Of a DNA stretch of 64,000 nucleotides, positions 56,347 to 64,000 are shown piece after piece. The stretch comes from Actinoplanes flavus (GTDB lineage Bacteria; Actinomycetota; Actinomycetes; Mycobacteriales; Micromonosporaceae). A program made the position numbers and the translations under genes. The stretch is from NCBI RefSeq assembly GCF_017592555.1, contig NZ_JAGFNS010000006.1:62001-126000 (forward strand), read 5' to 3'. Under the pieces are notes generated by a model. That model was not told the origin of the DNA. It was given only the letters and a program-made list of their open reading frames with translations, and did not search any database. Each line of letters opens with the position of its first letter. The stretch's first letter is position 1.

Positions 56347-57471
56347 ATGACCACTGCTTCCCCCCAGCCGGCCGCTCATCCGGCGATCGAGTTCGTCGGC
56401 GTGCGCAAGGACTATTTGTCGCACGGTGAGGCGGTGCCCGCCGTCCGGAACCTGGATCTGGCGATCGGGCAGGGGGAGTTCTTCTCGCTGCTCGGCCCGT
56501 CCGGCTGCGGCAAGACGACCACGATGCGGATGGTCGCCGGTTTCGAGGAGCCGACCGCCGGCCGGGTCATGCTCGACGGCCGGGACGTGACCGGGGTCGC
56601 GCCGAACAAGCGTGACGTCAACATGGTCTTCCAGTCGTACGCCCTCTTTCCGCATCTCACCGTGCGGCAGAACGTCGCGTTCGGCCTGGAGCGCAAGAAG
56701 GTCGCCAAGGCCGAGATCGCCAAGCGGGTCGGCGAGATGCTCGAGATCGTCTCGCTGACCGGCATGGAGAAGCGGCAGCCCAAGGAGATGTCGGGCGGTC
56801 AGCAGCAGCGGGTCGCGCTGGCCCGGGCGCTGGTCAACCACCCGCGGGCGCTGCTTCTCGACGAGCCGCTCGGCGCACTCGACCTCAAATTGCGCCAACA
56901 GATGCAGATCGAACTGAAGCGGATTCAGCGCGAGGTGGGCATCACCTTCGTCTACGTCACCCACGACCAGGGTGAGGCACTCGCCATGTCGGACCGCATC
57001 GCGGTCATGAACAGCGGCGTGATCGAGCAGCTCGGCACACCGCGGGACGTCTACGAGCGCCCGGCGACCCGGTTCGTGGCCGGCTTCATCGGCACCTCCA
57101 ATCTCATCGACGGCCAGGTGAGCCGGGCCGACCAGGGTCACGCGGTCATCGACAAGGGTCCCGGCGAGCGGGTCGTGGTGCCCGTGCCGGCCACCGTGCC
57201 GGTCGGCCGTGACCTGGAGGTCTCGGTGCGCCCGGAGAAGATCGATCTCCATCGGACGCGGCCCGCCGACGTCACCGGCAGCCTGCTCTCCGGCACGGTC
57301 ACCGAGGTGGTCTATCACGGCACCTCGACCAACTACACAGTGGCCACCTCCGATGGAACCGACCTCGTGGTGTTCGACCAGAATGCTCACGATGCCGAGG
57401 ACGTCGCGTCTCGTGGTGAGCGCGTCTTCCTCACCTGGGCCCCGCAGCACTCGTACCCGATCGGAGTCTGA
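56347..57471 (+). CDS. potA: Spermidine/putrescine-type ABC transporter ATPase
   Basis: A 374-residue ATPase with Walker A GPSGCGKTT, signature [15 protein letters not shown], Walker B LLLDEPLGALD and a C-terminal TOBE domain (EVSVRPEKIDL, VTEVVYHGTSTNY). First gene of a complete polyamine/2-aminophosphonate-class importer; the stop overlaps the next ATG. Confidence 0.9.
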   Translation: MTTASPQPAAHPAIEFVGVRKDYLSHGEAVPAVRNLDLAIGQGEFFSLLGPSGCGKTTTMRMVAGFEEPTAGRVMLDGRDVTGVAPNKRDVNMVFQSYALFPHLTVRQNVAFGLERKKVAKAEIAKRVGEMLEIVSLTGMEKRQPKEMSGGQQQRVALARALVNHPRALLLDEPLGALDLKLRQQMQIELKRIQREVGITFVYVTHDQGEALAMSDRIAVMNSGVIEQLGTPRDVYERPATRFVAGFIGTSNLIDGQVSRADQGHAVIDKGPGERVVVPVPATVPVGRDLEVSVRPEKIDLHRTRPADVTGSLLSGTVTEVVYHGTSTNYTVATSDGTDLVVFDQNAHDAEDVASRGERVFLTWAPQHSYPIGV

Positions 57472-58721
57472 TGTTCCAGTCCAACAAGCCGGACCCCTCC
57501 CTCCTGCGAGGCATGACGCGTTCCCGGCTCGGCCGCCGTGACGCGCTGCGCCTCGGCGGGTTGTCGGCGATGGGCGCATTCCTCGCCGCGTGCGGCGTGG
57601 AGGGCAAGGGCAAGCCGCAGGCCAGCATGGCGCCCGACGCCGTCGACAAGTTCTGGGCTGACAAGACGCGGAACGGCAAGCTCCGCTTCGCCGGCTGGCC
57701 GCTCTACATGGACCCGAAGAAGCCGGAACTCAAGAAGTTCACCCAGCGGACCGGCATCCAGGTGACCTACGACGAGGTCATTCAGGAGATGGCGCCCTGG
57801 TTCGCCAAGGTGCAGCCGCAGCTGTCGGCCGGGCAGTCGATCGGCTACGACGTCATGGTCATCACCAACTCGAGCCAGTTCGGCCAGTTCCGGGACTCCG
57901 GCTTCCTGGCGCCGCTGGACCACGCGAAGCTGCCCAACTACGCGGCCAACGCCGCCAAGTCGTACGCGACCTCCAACTACGACCCGGGCAACGTGTTCAG
58001 CATCCCGTACGCGTCCGGCATCACCGGCATCGCCTACGACCCGGCCAAGATCAAGGAGCCGATCACCAAGCTGTCCGACCTGTGGAACCCGAAGTACAAG
58101 GGCAAGGTCGGCATGTTCCGCGACCTCCAGGAGCTCGGCAACTTCGGTCTGCTCGCGCTCGGCCTCGACCCGGCCAAGTCGACCGAGACGGACTGGCAGA
58201 AGGCGGCGGCGGAACTCAAGAAGCAGAAGGACGCCGGCATCGTCCGCAACTACTACGACCAGAGCTACATCGACGCGCTCGGCAAGGGCGAGGTCTGGAT
58301 CACCATGGCCTGGTCCGGTGACGTCTTCCAGAAGAACGTCTCCGACGGTACGAACTTCAAGTTCGTGATCCCCGAGGACGGCGCCACGATCTGGACCGAC
58401 AACATGGCCATCCCGGTCACCGCGGAGAACCCGGTCGACGCCATCATGCTGATGGACTTCCTCTACGAGCTGGAGAACGCCACCACCCTCGCCGAGTACA
58501 TCAACTACGTGTGCCCGGTCCCGGCCGCGCAGGCGCAGATGCGCAAGCACGCCGCCGCGCTCACCGGCGAGGACAAGAAGTACCTGCTCTCGGTCGCCGA
58601 GAGCCCGCTGATCTTCCCCGGCCCGGCCGAGTACGACCGCCTGCACTACTACGTCGACTTCAACACCGCGGAGGAGAAGAAGAACTTCGAGCGGGTGTTC
58701 CAACCGATCGTGCTGGGGTAA
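57471..58721 (+). CDS. potD: Polyamine-type ABC transporter binding lipoprotein
   Basis: A 416-residue extracellular binding protein. The N-terminus has a twin-arginine motif (GRRDALRLGG) and a lipobox (FLAAC, Cys about 43), so it is probably a Tat-exported lipoprotein. The mature part is of the PotD/PotF fold (LRFAGWPLYMDPK, WNPKYKGKVGMFRD, AWSGDVFQKN). The exact amine is unknown. Confidence 0.9.
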   Translation: MFQSNKPDPSLLRGMTRSRLGRRDALRLGGLSAMGAFLAACGVEGKGKPQASMAPDAVDKFWADKTRNGKLRFAGWPLYMDPKKPELKKFTQRTGIQVTYDEVIQEMAPWFAKVQPQLSAGQSIGYDVMVITNSSQFGQFRDSGFLAPLDHAKLPNYAANAAKSYATSNYDPGNVFSIPYASGITGIAYDPAKIKEPITKLSDLWNPKYKGKVGMFRDLQELGNFGLLALGLDPAKSTETDWQKAAAELKKQKDAGIVRNYYDQSYIDALGKGEVWITMAWSGDVFQKNVSDGTNFKFVIPEDGATIWTDNMAIPVTAENPVDAIMLMDFLYELENATTLAEYINYVCPVPAAQAQMRKHAAALTGEDKKYLLSVAESPLIFPGPAEYDRLHYYVDFNTAEEKKNFERVFQPIVLG

Positions 58722-58724
58722 CCG

Positions 58725-59588
58725 ATGGACCGGGTAAAACGTACACTCACCCCCTACCTGCTGGTTCTTCCCGGCGGGCTGTGGCTCCTGCTGTTCTTCG
58801 CGGTACCGATGGTCACCATGCTGTCGCTGTCGTTGCAGGAGGGCGACATCGTCAACGGGTTCGTCTTCACCGGCCACTGGCAGAACTATGTGGATGCGAT
58901 CTCCGCCTACCAGACGCAGTTGATCCGTTCGCTGGTGTACGGCGCCATCACGTCGGTCGTCCTGATCGTGCTGGCCTTCCCGGTCGCATACTGGATCGCC
59001 TTCTACGGAGGCCGTAGGAAGGCGACCTACCTGTTCCTGATCCTGCTGCCGTTCTTCGTGTCGTTCGTCCTGCGCACCATCTCGTGGCGGATGCTCCTCA
59101 CGGACGACGGCGTGCTGCTGCATCCCTTGAAGGAGGCCGGGCTGCTCCCGGGCGACTTCCAGATCCTCGGTACGGCGACCGCGGTCATCGCCGGCCTGGT
59201 GTACAGCTTCCTGCCGTTCATGGTGCTGCCGATCTACGTGGCACTGGAGCGGATCGACCCGCGGGTGGTCGAGGCGGCCCGGGACCTGTACGCGTCCCCG
59301 CTCACCTCGTTCCGGAAGATCATCTTTCCGCTGGCGCTGCCCGGGGTGTTCGCCGGCGTGCTGATGACCTTCGTGCCGGCCACCTCCGACTACGTGAACT
59401 CGGAGCTGCTCGGCAGTTCCGAGACCACGATGATCGGCCAGGTCATCCAGTCGCAGTTCCTCTCGAACTCCGACTACCCGTCGGCCTCGGCGCTGTCGTT
59501 CACCCTGATGACGGTGCTGCTGATCGGCGTCTTCGCCTACGCCCGGGCGCTGGGCACGGAGGACGTGATGAAGGTGGCGGCCCGATGA
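58725..59588 (+). CDS. potB: Polyamine-type ABC transporter permease
   Basis: A 287-residue permease with six hydrophobic segments and the EAA-type loop (VVEAARDLYASPLTSFRKII). It lies 3 bases after potD and overlaps potC by 4. Pairs with PotC in the membrane. Confidence 0.9.
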   Translation: MDRVKRTLTPYLLVLPGGLWLLLFFAVPMVTMLSLSLQEGDIVNGFVFTGHWQNYVDAISAYQTQLIRSLVYGAITSVVLIVLAFPVAYWIAFYGGRRKATYLFLILLPFFVSFVLRTISWRMLLTDDGVLLHPLKEAGLLPGDFQILGTATAVIAGLVYSFLPFMVLPIYVALERIDPRVVEAARDLYASPLTSFRKIIFPLALPGVFAGVLMTFVPATSDYVNSELLGSSETTMIGQVIQSQFLSNSDYPSASALSFTLMTVLLIGVFAYARALGTEDVMKVAAR

Positions 59589-60379
59589 GACTCCGCATCG
59601 GCGGCGACCGCCTGCTGCACGTCTACACCTGGATCCTGATCGGCTGGCTCATCCTGCCCATCGCCGTGATGATCCTGTTCGGCTTCAACGATCCCCAGGG
59701 CCGGTACAACCAGACCTGGCAGGGCTTCACGCTCCGGTGGTACGGCGAGGTCTTCGCCCTGGAAGCGCTCACCGACGCCCTGGTGGTATCGCTGCTCGTC
59801 GCGGTGGCGACCGCCCTGATCGCCGGCGCTCTGGGCACCGGCATCGGGTACGCGCTGGGCCGCTGGCGGTTCCGCGGCGCCGGCGCGCTGAACCTGCTGA
59901 TGTTCGCGGCGATCGCCTCGCCCGAGCTGGTGATGGGTTCGTCGCTGCTGAGCATGTTCGTCTCACTGGGCGCGCCCCTGGGCCCGGTGAGCATCACCAT
60001 CGCGCACGTCATGTTCTCGGTGTCGTTCGTGGCGGTGGTGGTCCGGGCCCGGGTGGTGACCCTGGACCGGTCCCTCGAGGAGGCCGCGGCCGACCTCGGG
60101 GCGAGCGGGTGGACGACGTTCTGGAAGGTGATCTTCCCGATCATTCTTCCGGCGATCCTCTCCGGCGTGATGCTGGCGTTCGCGCTCTCCATCGACGACT
60201 TCGTGATCACCAACTTCACGGCCGGCACCACGCAGACGTTCCCGCTGTGGATCTGGGGCTCCACCCGGGTCGGCCTGCCGCCGCAGGTCAACGTCATGGG
60301 CACGATGATCTTCGCCGGCGGCGTGCTGCTCGCCGTCCTGTCGAACATCCGGTCACGGCCTCGCAGGAAGGCCGCGTAG
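59585..60379 (+). CDS. potC: Polyamine-type ABC transporter permease
   Basis: A 264-residue permease with six hydrophobic segments and the EAA loop (LEEAAADLGASGWTTFWKVI). The ATG at 59585 overlaps the potB stop; a longer frame that opens upstream is read through potB and is not real. Last gene of the operon. Confidence 0.9.
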   Translation: MRLRIGGDRLLHVYTWILIGWLILPIAVMILFGFNDPQGRYNQTWQGFTLRWYGEVFALEALTDALVVSLLVAVATALIAGALGTGIGYALGRWRFRGAGALNLLMFAAIASPELVMGSSLLSMFVSLGAPLGPVSITIAHVMFSVSFVAVVVRARVVTLDRSLEEAAADLGASGWTTFWKVIFPIILPAILSGVMLAFALSIDDFVITNFTAGTTQTFPLWIWGSTRVGLPPQVNVMGTMIFAGGVLLAVLSNIRSRPRRKAA

Positions 60380-60390
60380 GTCGCGAGGAG

Positions 60391-60426
60391 AACGGCCCGG
60401 CGCCCTGGTGGGGGTGCCGGGCCGTT
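60391..60426 (+). terminator. Terminator after potC
   Basis: An 11-bp perfect inverted repeat (AACGGCCCGGC / GCCGGGCCGTT, 14-base loop) 11 bases after the potC stop. Confidence 0.7.
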
Positions 60427-60534
60427 GTCGTTCCAGCACAGACTCGGCGCGGAAATAGTCGTGCCTAGACTTGTGTGCAACGGATTCCGTGGGCAGGATC
60501 ATGTCTACCTCTGGAACTGGTGGGAGAGATATCC

Positions 60535-61914
60535 GTGACCGATCGACCTGCTGATGTGGACGCGCTCTCCGCGACCGCCCGTGACCACCTGTGGATGCAC
60601 TTCACCCGGCTCTCCGCGTACCAGGACAACCCGGTCCCGGTGATCACCCGCGGCGACGGCTGCTACGTGTGGGACTCGACCGGTCGCCGCTACCTCGACG
60701 GCCTCTCCGCGCTCTTCGTCGTCCAGACCGGCCACGGCCGCCAGGAACTCGCCGAGGCGGCCGCCAAGCAGGCCGGTGAGCTGGCCTACTTCCCCATCTG
60801 GTCGTACGCGCACCCCAAGGCCATCGAACTCGCCGGCCGCCTCGCCGACCTGGCCCCCGGCGACCTGAATCGGGTCTTCTTCACCACCGGCGGCTCCGAG
60901 GCCGTCGAGTCCGCGTGGAAGCTGGCCCGCTCCTACTTCAAGCGCGTCGGCAAGCCGCTGAAGACCAAGGTCGTCTCCCGGGCCGTCGCCTACCACGGCA
61001 GCTCGATGGGTGCCCTGTCGATCACCGGCATCCCGCCGTTCAAGCAGGACTTCGAACCGCTGGTCCCGAGCACCATGCGGGTGCCGAACACCAACTACTA
61101 CCGCCGCCCCGACGAGGCCATGACGCCCGGGCAGTTCGGGATCTGGGCCGCCGACCGCATCGCCGAGATGATCGAGTTCGAGGGCCCGGACACGGTCGCC
61201 GCCGTCTACCTCGAACCGGTGCAGAACGCCGGCGGCTGCTTCCCGCCGCCGCCCGGCTACTTCCAGCGGGTCCGCGAGATCTGCGACCGCTACGACGTGC
61301 TGCTCGTCTCCGACGAGGTGATCTGCGCCTTCGGTCGCCTCGGCGAGTACTTCGGCGCCGACCGCTACGGCTACCAGCCCGACATCATCACCGTCGCCAA
61401 GGGCCTGACCTCCGGCTACGTCCCGCTCGGCGCGATGATCGCCACCGAGCGCCTGGCCGAGCCGTTCCTCACCGGCACCAACTGGTTCGCCCACGGCATC
61501 ACCTACGGCGGCCACCCGGTCGGTTCCGCGGTTGCGCTGGCCAACCTCGACATCATGGAGCGCGAGGGCCTCAACCAGCACGTCCGCGACAACAGCCCGC
61601 TCTTCCGGTCGTACCTGGAGAGGCTTCTCGACCTGCCGATCGTCGGCGACGTCCGCGGCGACGGCTACTTCTTCGGCATCGAGATGGTCAAGGACAAGGC
61701 CACCAAGGAGACCTTCACCGCCGAGGAGTCCGAGCGACTGCTCCGCGGCTTCCTGTCGACGGCCCTGTTCGACGCCGGCCTCTACTGCCGCGCCGACGAC
61801 CGCGGCGACCCGGTCATCCAGCTGGCCCCGCCCCTGACCGCGACGGAAACCCAGTTCGCCGAGATCGAACAGATCCTGCGCTCGGTGCTGACCGAAGCCC
61901 ACAACCGCCTCTGA
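60535..61914 (+). CDS. Class III aminotransferase (putrescine/GABA/beta-alanine type)
   Basis: A 459-residue PLP aminotransferase. Landmarks: YLDGLSALFVVQTGHGR, FFTTGGSEAVESAWKLAR, YHGSSMGALSITG, VLLVSDEVICAFGR and the PLP lysine in ITVAKGLTSGYVPLGAM. It is close to omega-amino acid/diamine:pyruvate aminotransferases. The GTG at 60535 follows GGGAGAGAT; an ATG at 60475 is not excluded. It probably deaminates an amine brought in by the transporter upstream; it is transcribed separately after the potC terminator. Confidence 0.9.
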   Translation: MTDRPADVDALSATARDHLWMHFTRLSAYQDNPVPVITRGDGCYVWDSTGRRYLDGLSALFVVQTGHGRQELAEAAAKQAGELAYFPIWSYAHPKAIELAGRLADLAPGDLNRVFFTTGGSEAVESAWKLARSYFKRVGKPLKTKVVSRAVAYHGSSMGALSITGIPPFKQDFEPLVPSTMRVPNTNYYRRPDEAMTPGQFGIWAADRIAEMIEFEGPDTVAAVYLEPVQNAGGCFPPPPGYFQRVREICDRYDVLLVSDEVICAFGRLGEYFGADRYGYQPDIITVAKGLTSGYVPLGAMIATERLAEPFLTGTNWFAHGITYGGHPVGSAVALANLDIMEREGLNQHVRDNSPLFRSYLERLLDLPIVGDVRGDGYFFGIEMVKDKATKETFTAEESERLLRGFLSTALFDAGLYCRADDRGDPVIQLAPPLTATETQFAEIEQILRSVLTEAHNRL

Positions 61915-62104
61915 CCACCCTCACCCCGGCCGCCCGGGCGCGCTCAGCGCGGCCCGGGCGCTCCGCATCGGTCCAGCTAGGCGACTCTCTCTCGCTTCCC
62001 CCTTCTGGTACGGGCTTCGCGAACCCGCCGTACCAGACCCGCGAGGCGCTGCCGGGTCCGGACCGTGCCGCGCCCGCCGGGCGTGAGTGGGTGGTCCGGC
62101 CGGG

Positions 62105-62440
62105 TCACGGCCGCTGCACGTACACCCATGCCTTGTCGCCGGACGCCAGCGGCGCCTCGACCCGGTGGTAGTCGTCCACCTCGTAGTCGTCGGCCTGCAA
62201 CAGCTCCGCGTCGGTCACCTCCAGGGCCGAACCGTCGACCACGTCGGCCGGCTCCCCGGTGGGAACCAGGATCGGGTGGAAGGCCTCGCCGCTGACGGCG
62301 AGCACCTCCGGGTCGGTGATCTCGACCCGGTCCAGCCGGAACCCGATGATCCGGTCGTCCCGCCCGTCGAGCCGGCGCCCGAAGGTGCTCGCCTGCACGG
62401 CGGGGTCACGCAACGTTCCGTAGGAGAACAGCAGAGGCAT
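62105..62440 (-). CDS. Gamma-glutamylcyclotransferase-like protein
   Basis: A 111-residue protein of the GGCT/AIG2 fold. FSYGTLRDPAVQ at the N-terminus is the substrate-binding YGTLR motif, and VSGEAFHPI provides the likely catalytic Glu (about residue 52). Relatives release 5-oxoproline from gamma-glutamyl amines or dipeptides. Being near a polyamine region it might act on gamma-glutamyl amines, but this is speculation. Confidence 0.82.
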   Translation of the reverse strand: MPLLFSYGTLRDPAVQASTFGRRLDGRDDRIIGFRLDRVEITDPEVLAVSGEAFHPILVPTGEPADVVDGSALEVTDAELLQADDYEVDDYHRVEAPLASGDKAWVYVQRP

Positions 62441-63053
62441 GATCGAATCCTAGCCACCTCCGCCGTGCCCGTGCGACGCGGCCGCCCTCCAGGGATCGCT
62501 AAAAGTTCCGGAATTCTATCGCAAGTTCAGACGCCTATCTGACGCTCATAAGCGCCGGTCGTACCCGTGGAAGGGGCATCATTCCCGATGACGCGCAGCG
62601 ATAATTGTTCGAATTTTCCGGAAGTTTCGGAAAGCGCGTTCCCGCCCCGTGTCCGCCCTGCTCCGCCGCGCGCGCCCGGTCACCAAATTGCTCGCCGGGC
62701 GATTACGTGCGCACGCCACGGCATTCATTCCGGCGGTGAAGCGGATATTTCCAGCGCGATTCAGAAAATGCATTGGAGCGCGCCGGCGGGCAGCATCGAT
62801 AATGCGTGTCCAGGATTGTTCGAGCAGACTCGACCGGCCCGTCACCGGCGAGCAAGACGGTGCTGACGTGCCCATACGCAGCGTGGCGGTATCCATGAAG
62901 GCGCTCCGCCGACAGGGGTGAGATCTTCTTTTCCGTATTGACGCCGTCAATTAGGCAGGCTTAGCGTACGGGTGGTTCAGCGCTCTCTTCAGCGTGCGGC
63001 GACGTCCCGTCGCGCGCCGTATCCCCGTTTCCGATTCCCGTCAGGAGTGACCC
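62441..63053. other. 610-base intergenic stretch before the xylanase
   Basis: Noticeably less GC-rich than the rest, especially 62500-62660 and 62920-62970. It has palindromic TTCCGGAA / TTTCGGAAA near 62605-62630, possibly regulator sites. Frames on both strands here have no good starts and no recognisable product. It likely holds the promoters for the two divergent genes. Confidence 0.4.
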
Positions 63054-64000
63054 TTGACGAAGGCATCCCGCGTCGCGGTGGCCGTCCTCGCCGCATCGAC
63101 GCTCCTCACCATCGGTGTCCAGCCGGCCCGTGCCGCGAGCACCACCGGCACCCCGGCGGCCGGGCACGGTGGCCACGCCGGTGCGCCGCTGCGCCGCGTG
63201 ACCCCACGCGACCTGAGGATCGGCACGGCCGTCGCGGGCGGCGGCCACCACCTGGAGCAGGACTATCCGGACCCGTTCACCTACGACAAGCCGTACCGTC
63301 GGGTGCTGGCCCGGGAGTTCGACTCCGCCTCGCCGGAGAACCAGATGAAGTGGGAGTTCATCCACCCCGAGCGCAACCGGTACAACTTCGGCCCGGCCGA
63401 CGCGATCGTGCGGTTCGCCCGCCAGCACGGGCAGGTCGTCCGCGGGCACACGCTGCTCTGGCACAGCCAGAACCCGGCGTGGCTGGCCGAGGGCCAGTTC
63501 AGCAAGGCGGAGCTGCGAGCGATCCTCAAGCAGCACATCGTCACGGTGGTGGGCCGCTACCGGGGCCAGATCCACCAGTGGGACGTCGCCAACGAGATCT
63601 TCAACGAGAACGGCGAGTACCGGCAGGAGAACATCTGGATCCGTGAGCTCGGCCCGGGCATCGTCGCCGACGCCTTCCGCTGGGCGCACCAGGCCGACCC
63701 CCGGGCGCAGCTGTTCCTCAACGACTACGGCGTGGAGTGGCCGGGCGCCAAGGTCGACGCCTACGAGGCGCTGGCCAGGCAGCTGCTGGCCGACCGGGTG
63801 CCGCTGCACGGGTTCGCGTCACAGGCCCACCTGAGCATGCGGTACGGCGCCCCCGACCAGCTGCGCTCGGTCCTCCAGCGCTTCGACGACCTGGGTCTGC
63901 ACACCGCGATCACCGAGCTGGACGTCCGCATGGACCTCCCGGAGGGCGGTGTCCCGACGGCCGAGCAGCTGACCACCCAGGCTCAGTACTACAAGACCGT
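63054..64000 (+). CDS. Secreted GH10 endo-1,4-beta-xylanase (partial, runs off the end)
   Basis: The first 315 residues of a glycoside hydrolase family 10 xylanase, which cuts xylan. The start is a TTG at 63054 behind AGGAG; no ATG or GTG fits. A Sec signal peptide (residues 1-27, ending PARA-AS) precedes the catalytic domain. Landmarks: ENQMKWEF, GHTLLWHSQ, the acid/base Glu in WDVANE (E181), FLNDYG and the nucleophile Glu in ITELDV (E288). The C-terminus, and any carbohydrate-binding module, lies beyond the window. Confidence 0.9.
   Translation, partial: MTKASRVAVAVLAASTLLTIGVQPARAASTTGTPAAGHGGHAGAPLRRVTPRDLRIGTAVAGGGHHLEQDYPDPFTYDKPYRRVLAREFDSASPENQMKWEFIHPERNRYNFGPADAIVRFARQHGQVVRGHTLLWHSQNPAWLAEGQFSKAELRAILKQHIVTVVGRYRGQIHQWDVANEIFNENGEYRQENIWIRELGPGIVADAFRWAHQADPRAQLFLNDYGVEWPGAKVDAYEALARQLLADRVPLHGFASQAHLSMRYGAPDQLRSVLQRFDDLGLHTAITELDVRMDLPEGGVPTAEQLTTQAQYYKT

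Noticed and set aside
62567..62950. Small frames on both strands before the xylanase
   Set aside because: The region is A/T-richer and promoter-like; frames lack ribosome binding sites and family features.

Overview
The window is high-GC DNA from an actinomycete. Gene content (DosR/DevS hypoxia regulators, Acg-type nitroreductase, MocR regulators, many GTG/TTG starts, a NACHT NTPase with an actinobacterial N-terminal helical domain) suggests a Micromonosporaceae/Actinoplanes-like soil genus. That placement is inference; no rRNA or other taxonomic marker is present.

Positions 1 to about 15,800 look like the right-hand part of an integrated mobile element. It ends in a large serine recombinase whose start lies 5 bases from the stop of a NACHT gene. 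Inside are: (i) a tightly overlapping operon of four small proteins, an Asp/Asn beta-hydroxylase-like 2OG oxygenase, a nucleotidyltransferase, a LOG-family protein, an orotate phosphoribosyltransferase-like protein and a HAD hydrolase, followed by a complete alanyl-tRNA synthetase; (ii) two replication-relaxation family proteins and a non-coding stretch with four CTG(A/T)CAG sites; (iii) the three-Cys-motif protein (DUF5131) with its partner TcmP. The left end of the element is outside the window. The alaS-containing operon is the best candidate here for an undescribed system.

15,802-18,781 holds the NACHT NTPase and a small Cys-rich protein. 19,089-34,167 is a low-oxygen/dormancy region: phosphoketolase, an ECF-type Ni/Co transporter behind a Nur-like box, an Acg-type nitroreductase, divergent devS/devR, pyruvate formate-lyase and its activase, and a hybrid sensor kinase. 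DosR-type boxes precede the nitroreductase, the devS/devR pair and pflB, and a weaker one precedes the phosphoketolase. 34,276-35,065 has an RsbW-like kinase and an Hpt protein.

35,117-40,819 is an L-rhamnose uptake and isomerase operon (rhaSTPQ-rhaI) with LacI-type palindromes upstream. 41,385-44,155 encodes a holin-like membrane protein and a long disordered DUF3618 protein. 44,551-49,534 is a two-component system, whose response regulator is split by a one-base frameshift, divergent from a MacB/FtsX-type ABC exporter. 49,710-52,250 is a transmembrane Ser/Thr kinase.

52,626-61,914 is an amine (polyamine/GABA-like) region: a MocR regulator, a CoA-acylating semialdehyde dehydrogenase, a leftover aminotransferase C-terminus, a heavily deleted aminobutyraldehyde dehydrogenase, a potABCD-type transporter and an intact class III aminotransferase. 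The window closes with a gamma-glutamylcyclotransferase-like protein and the start of a secreted GH10 xylanase that runs off the right end. Several intergenic stretches contain imperfect GC-rich tandem repeats. No tRNA, rRNA or CRISPR array was seen.
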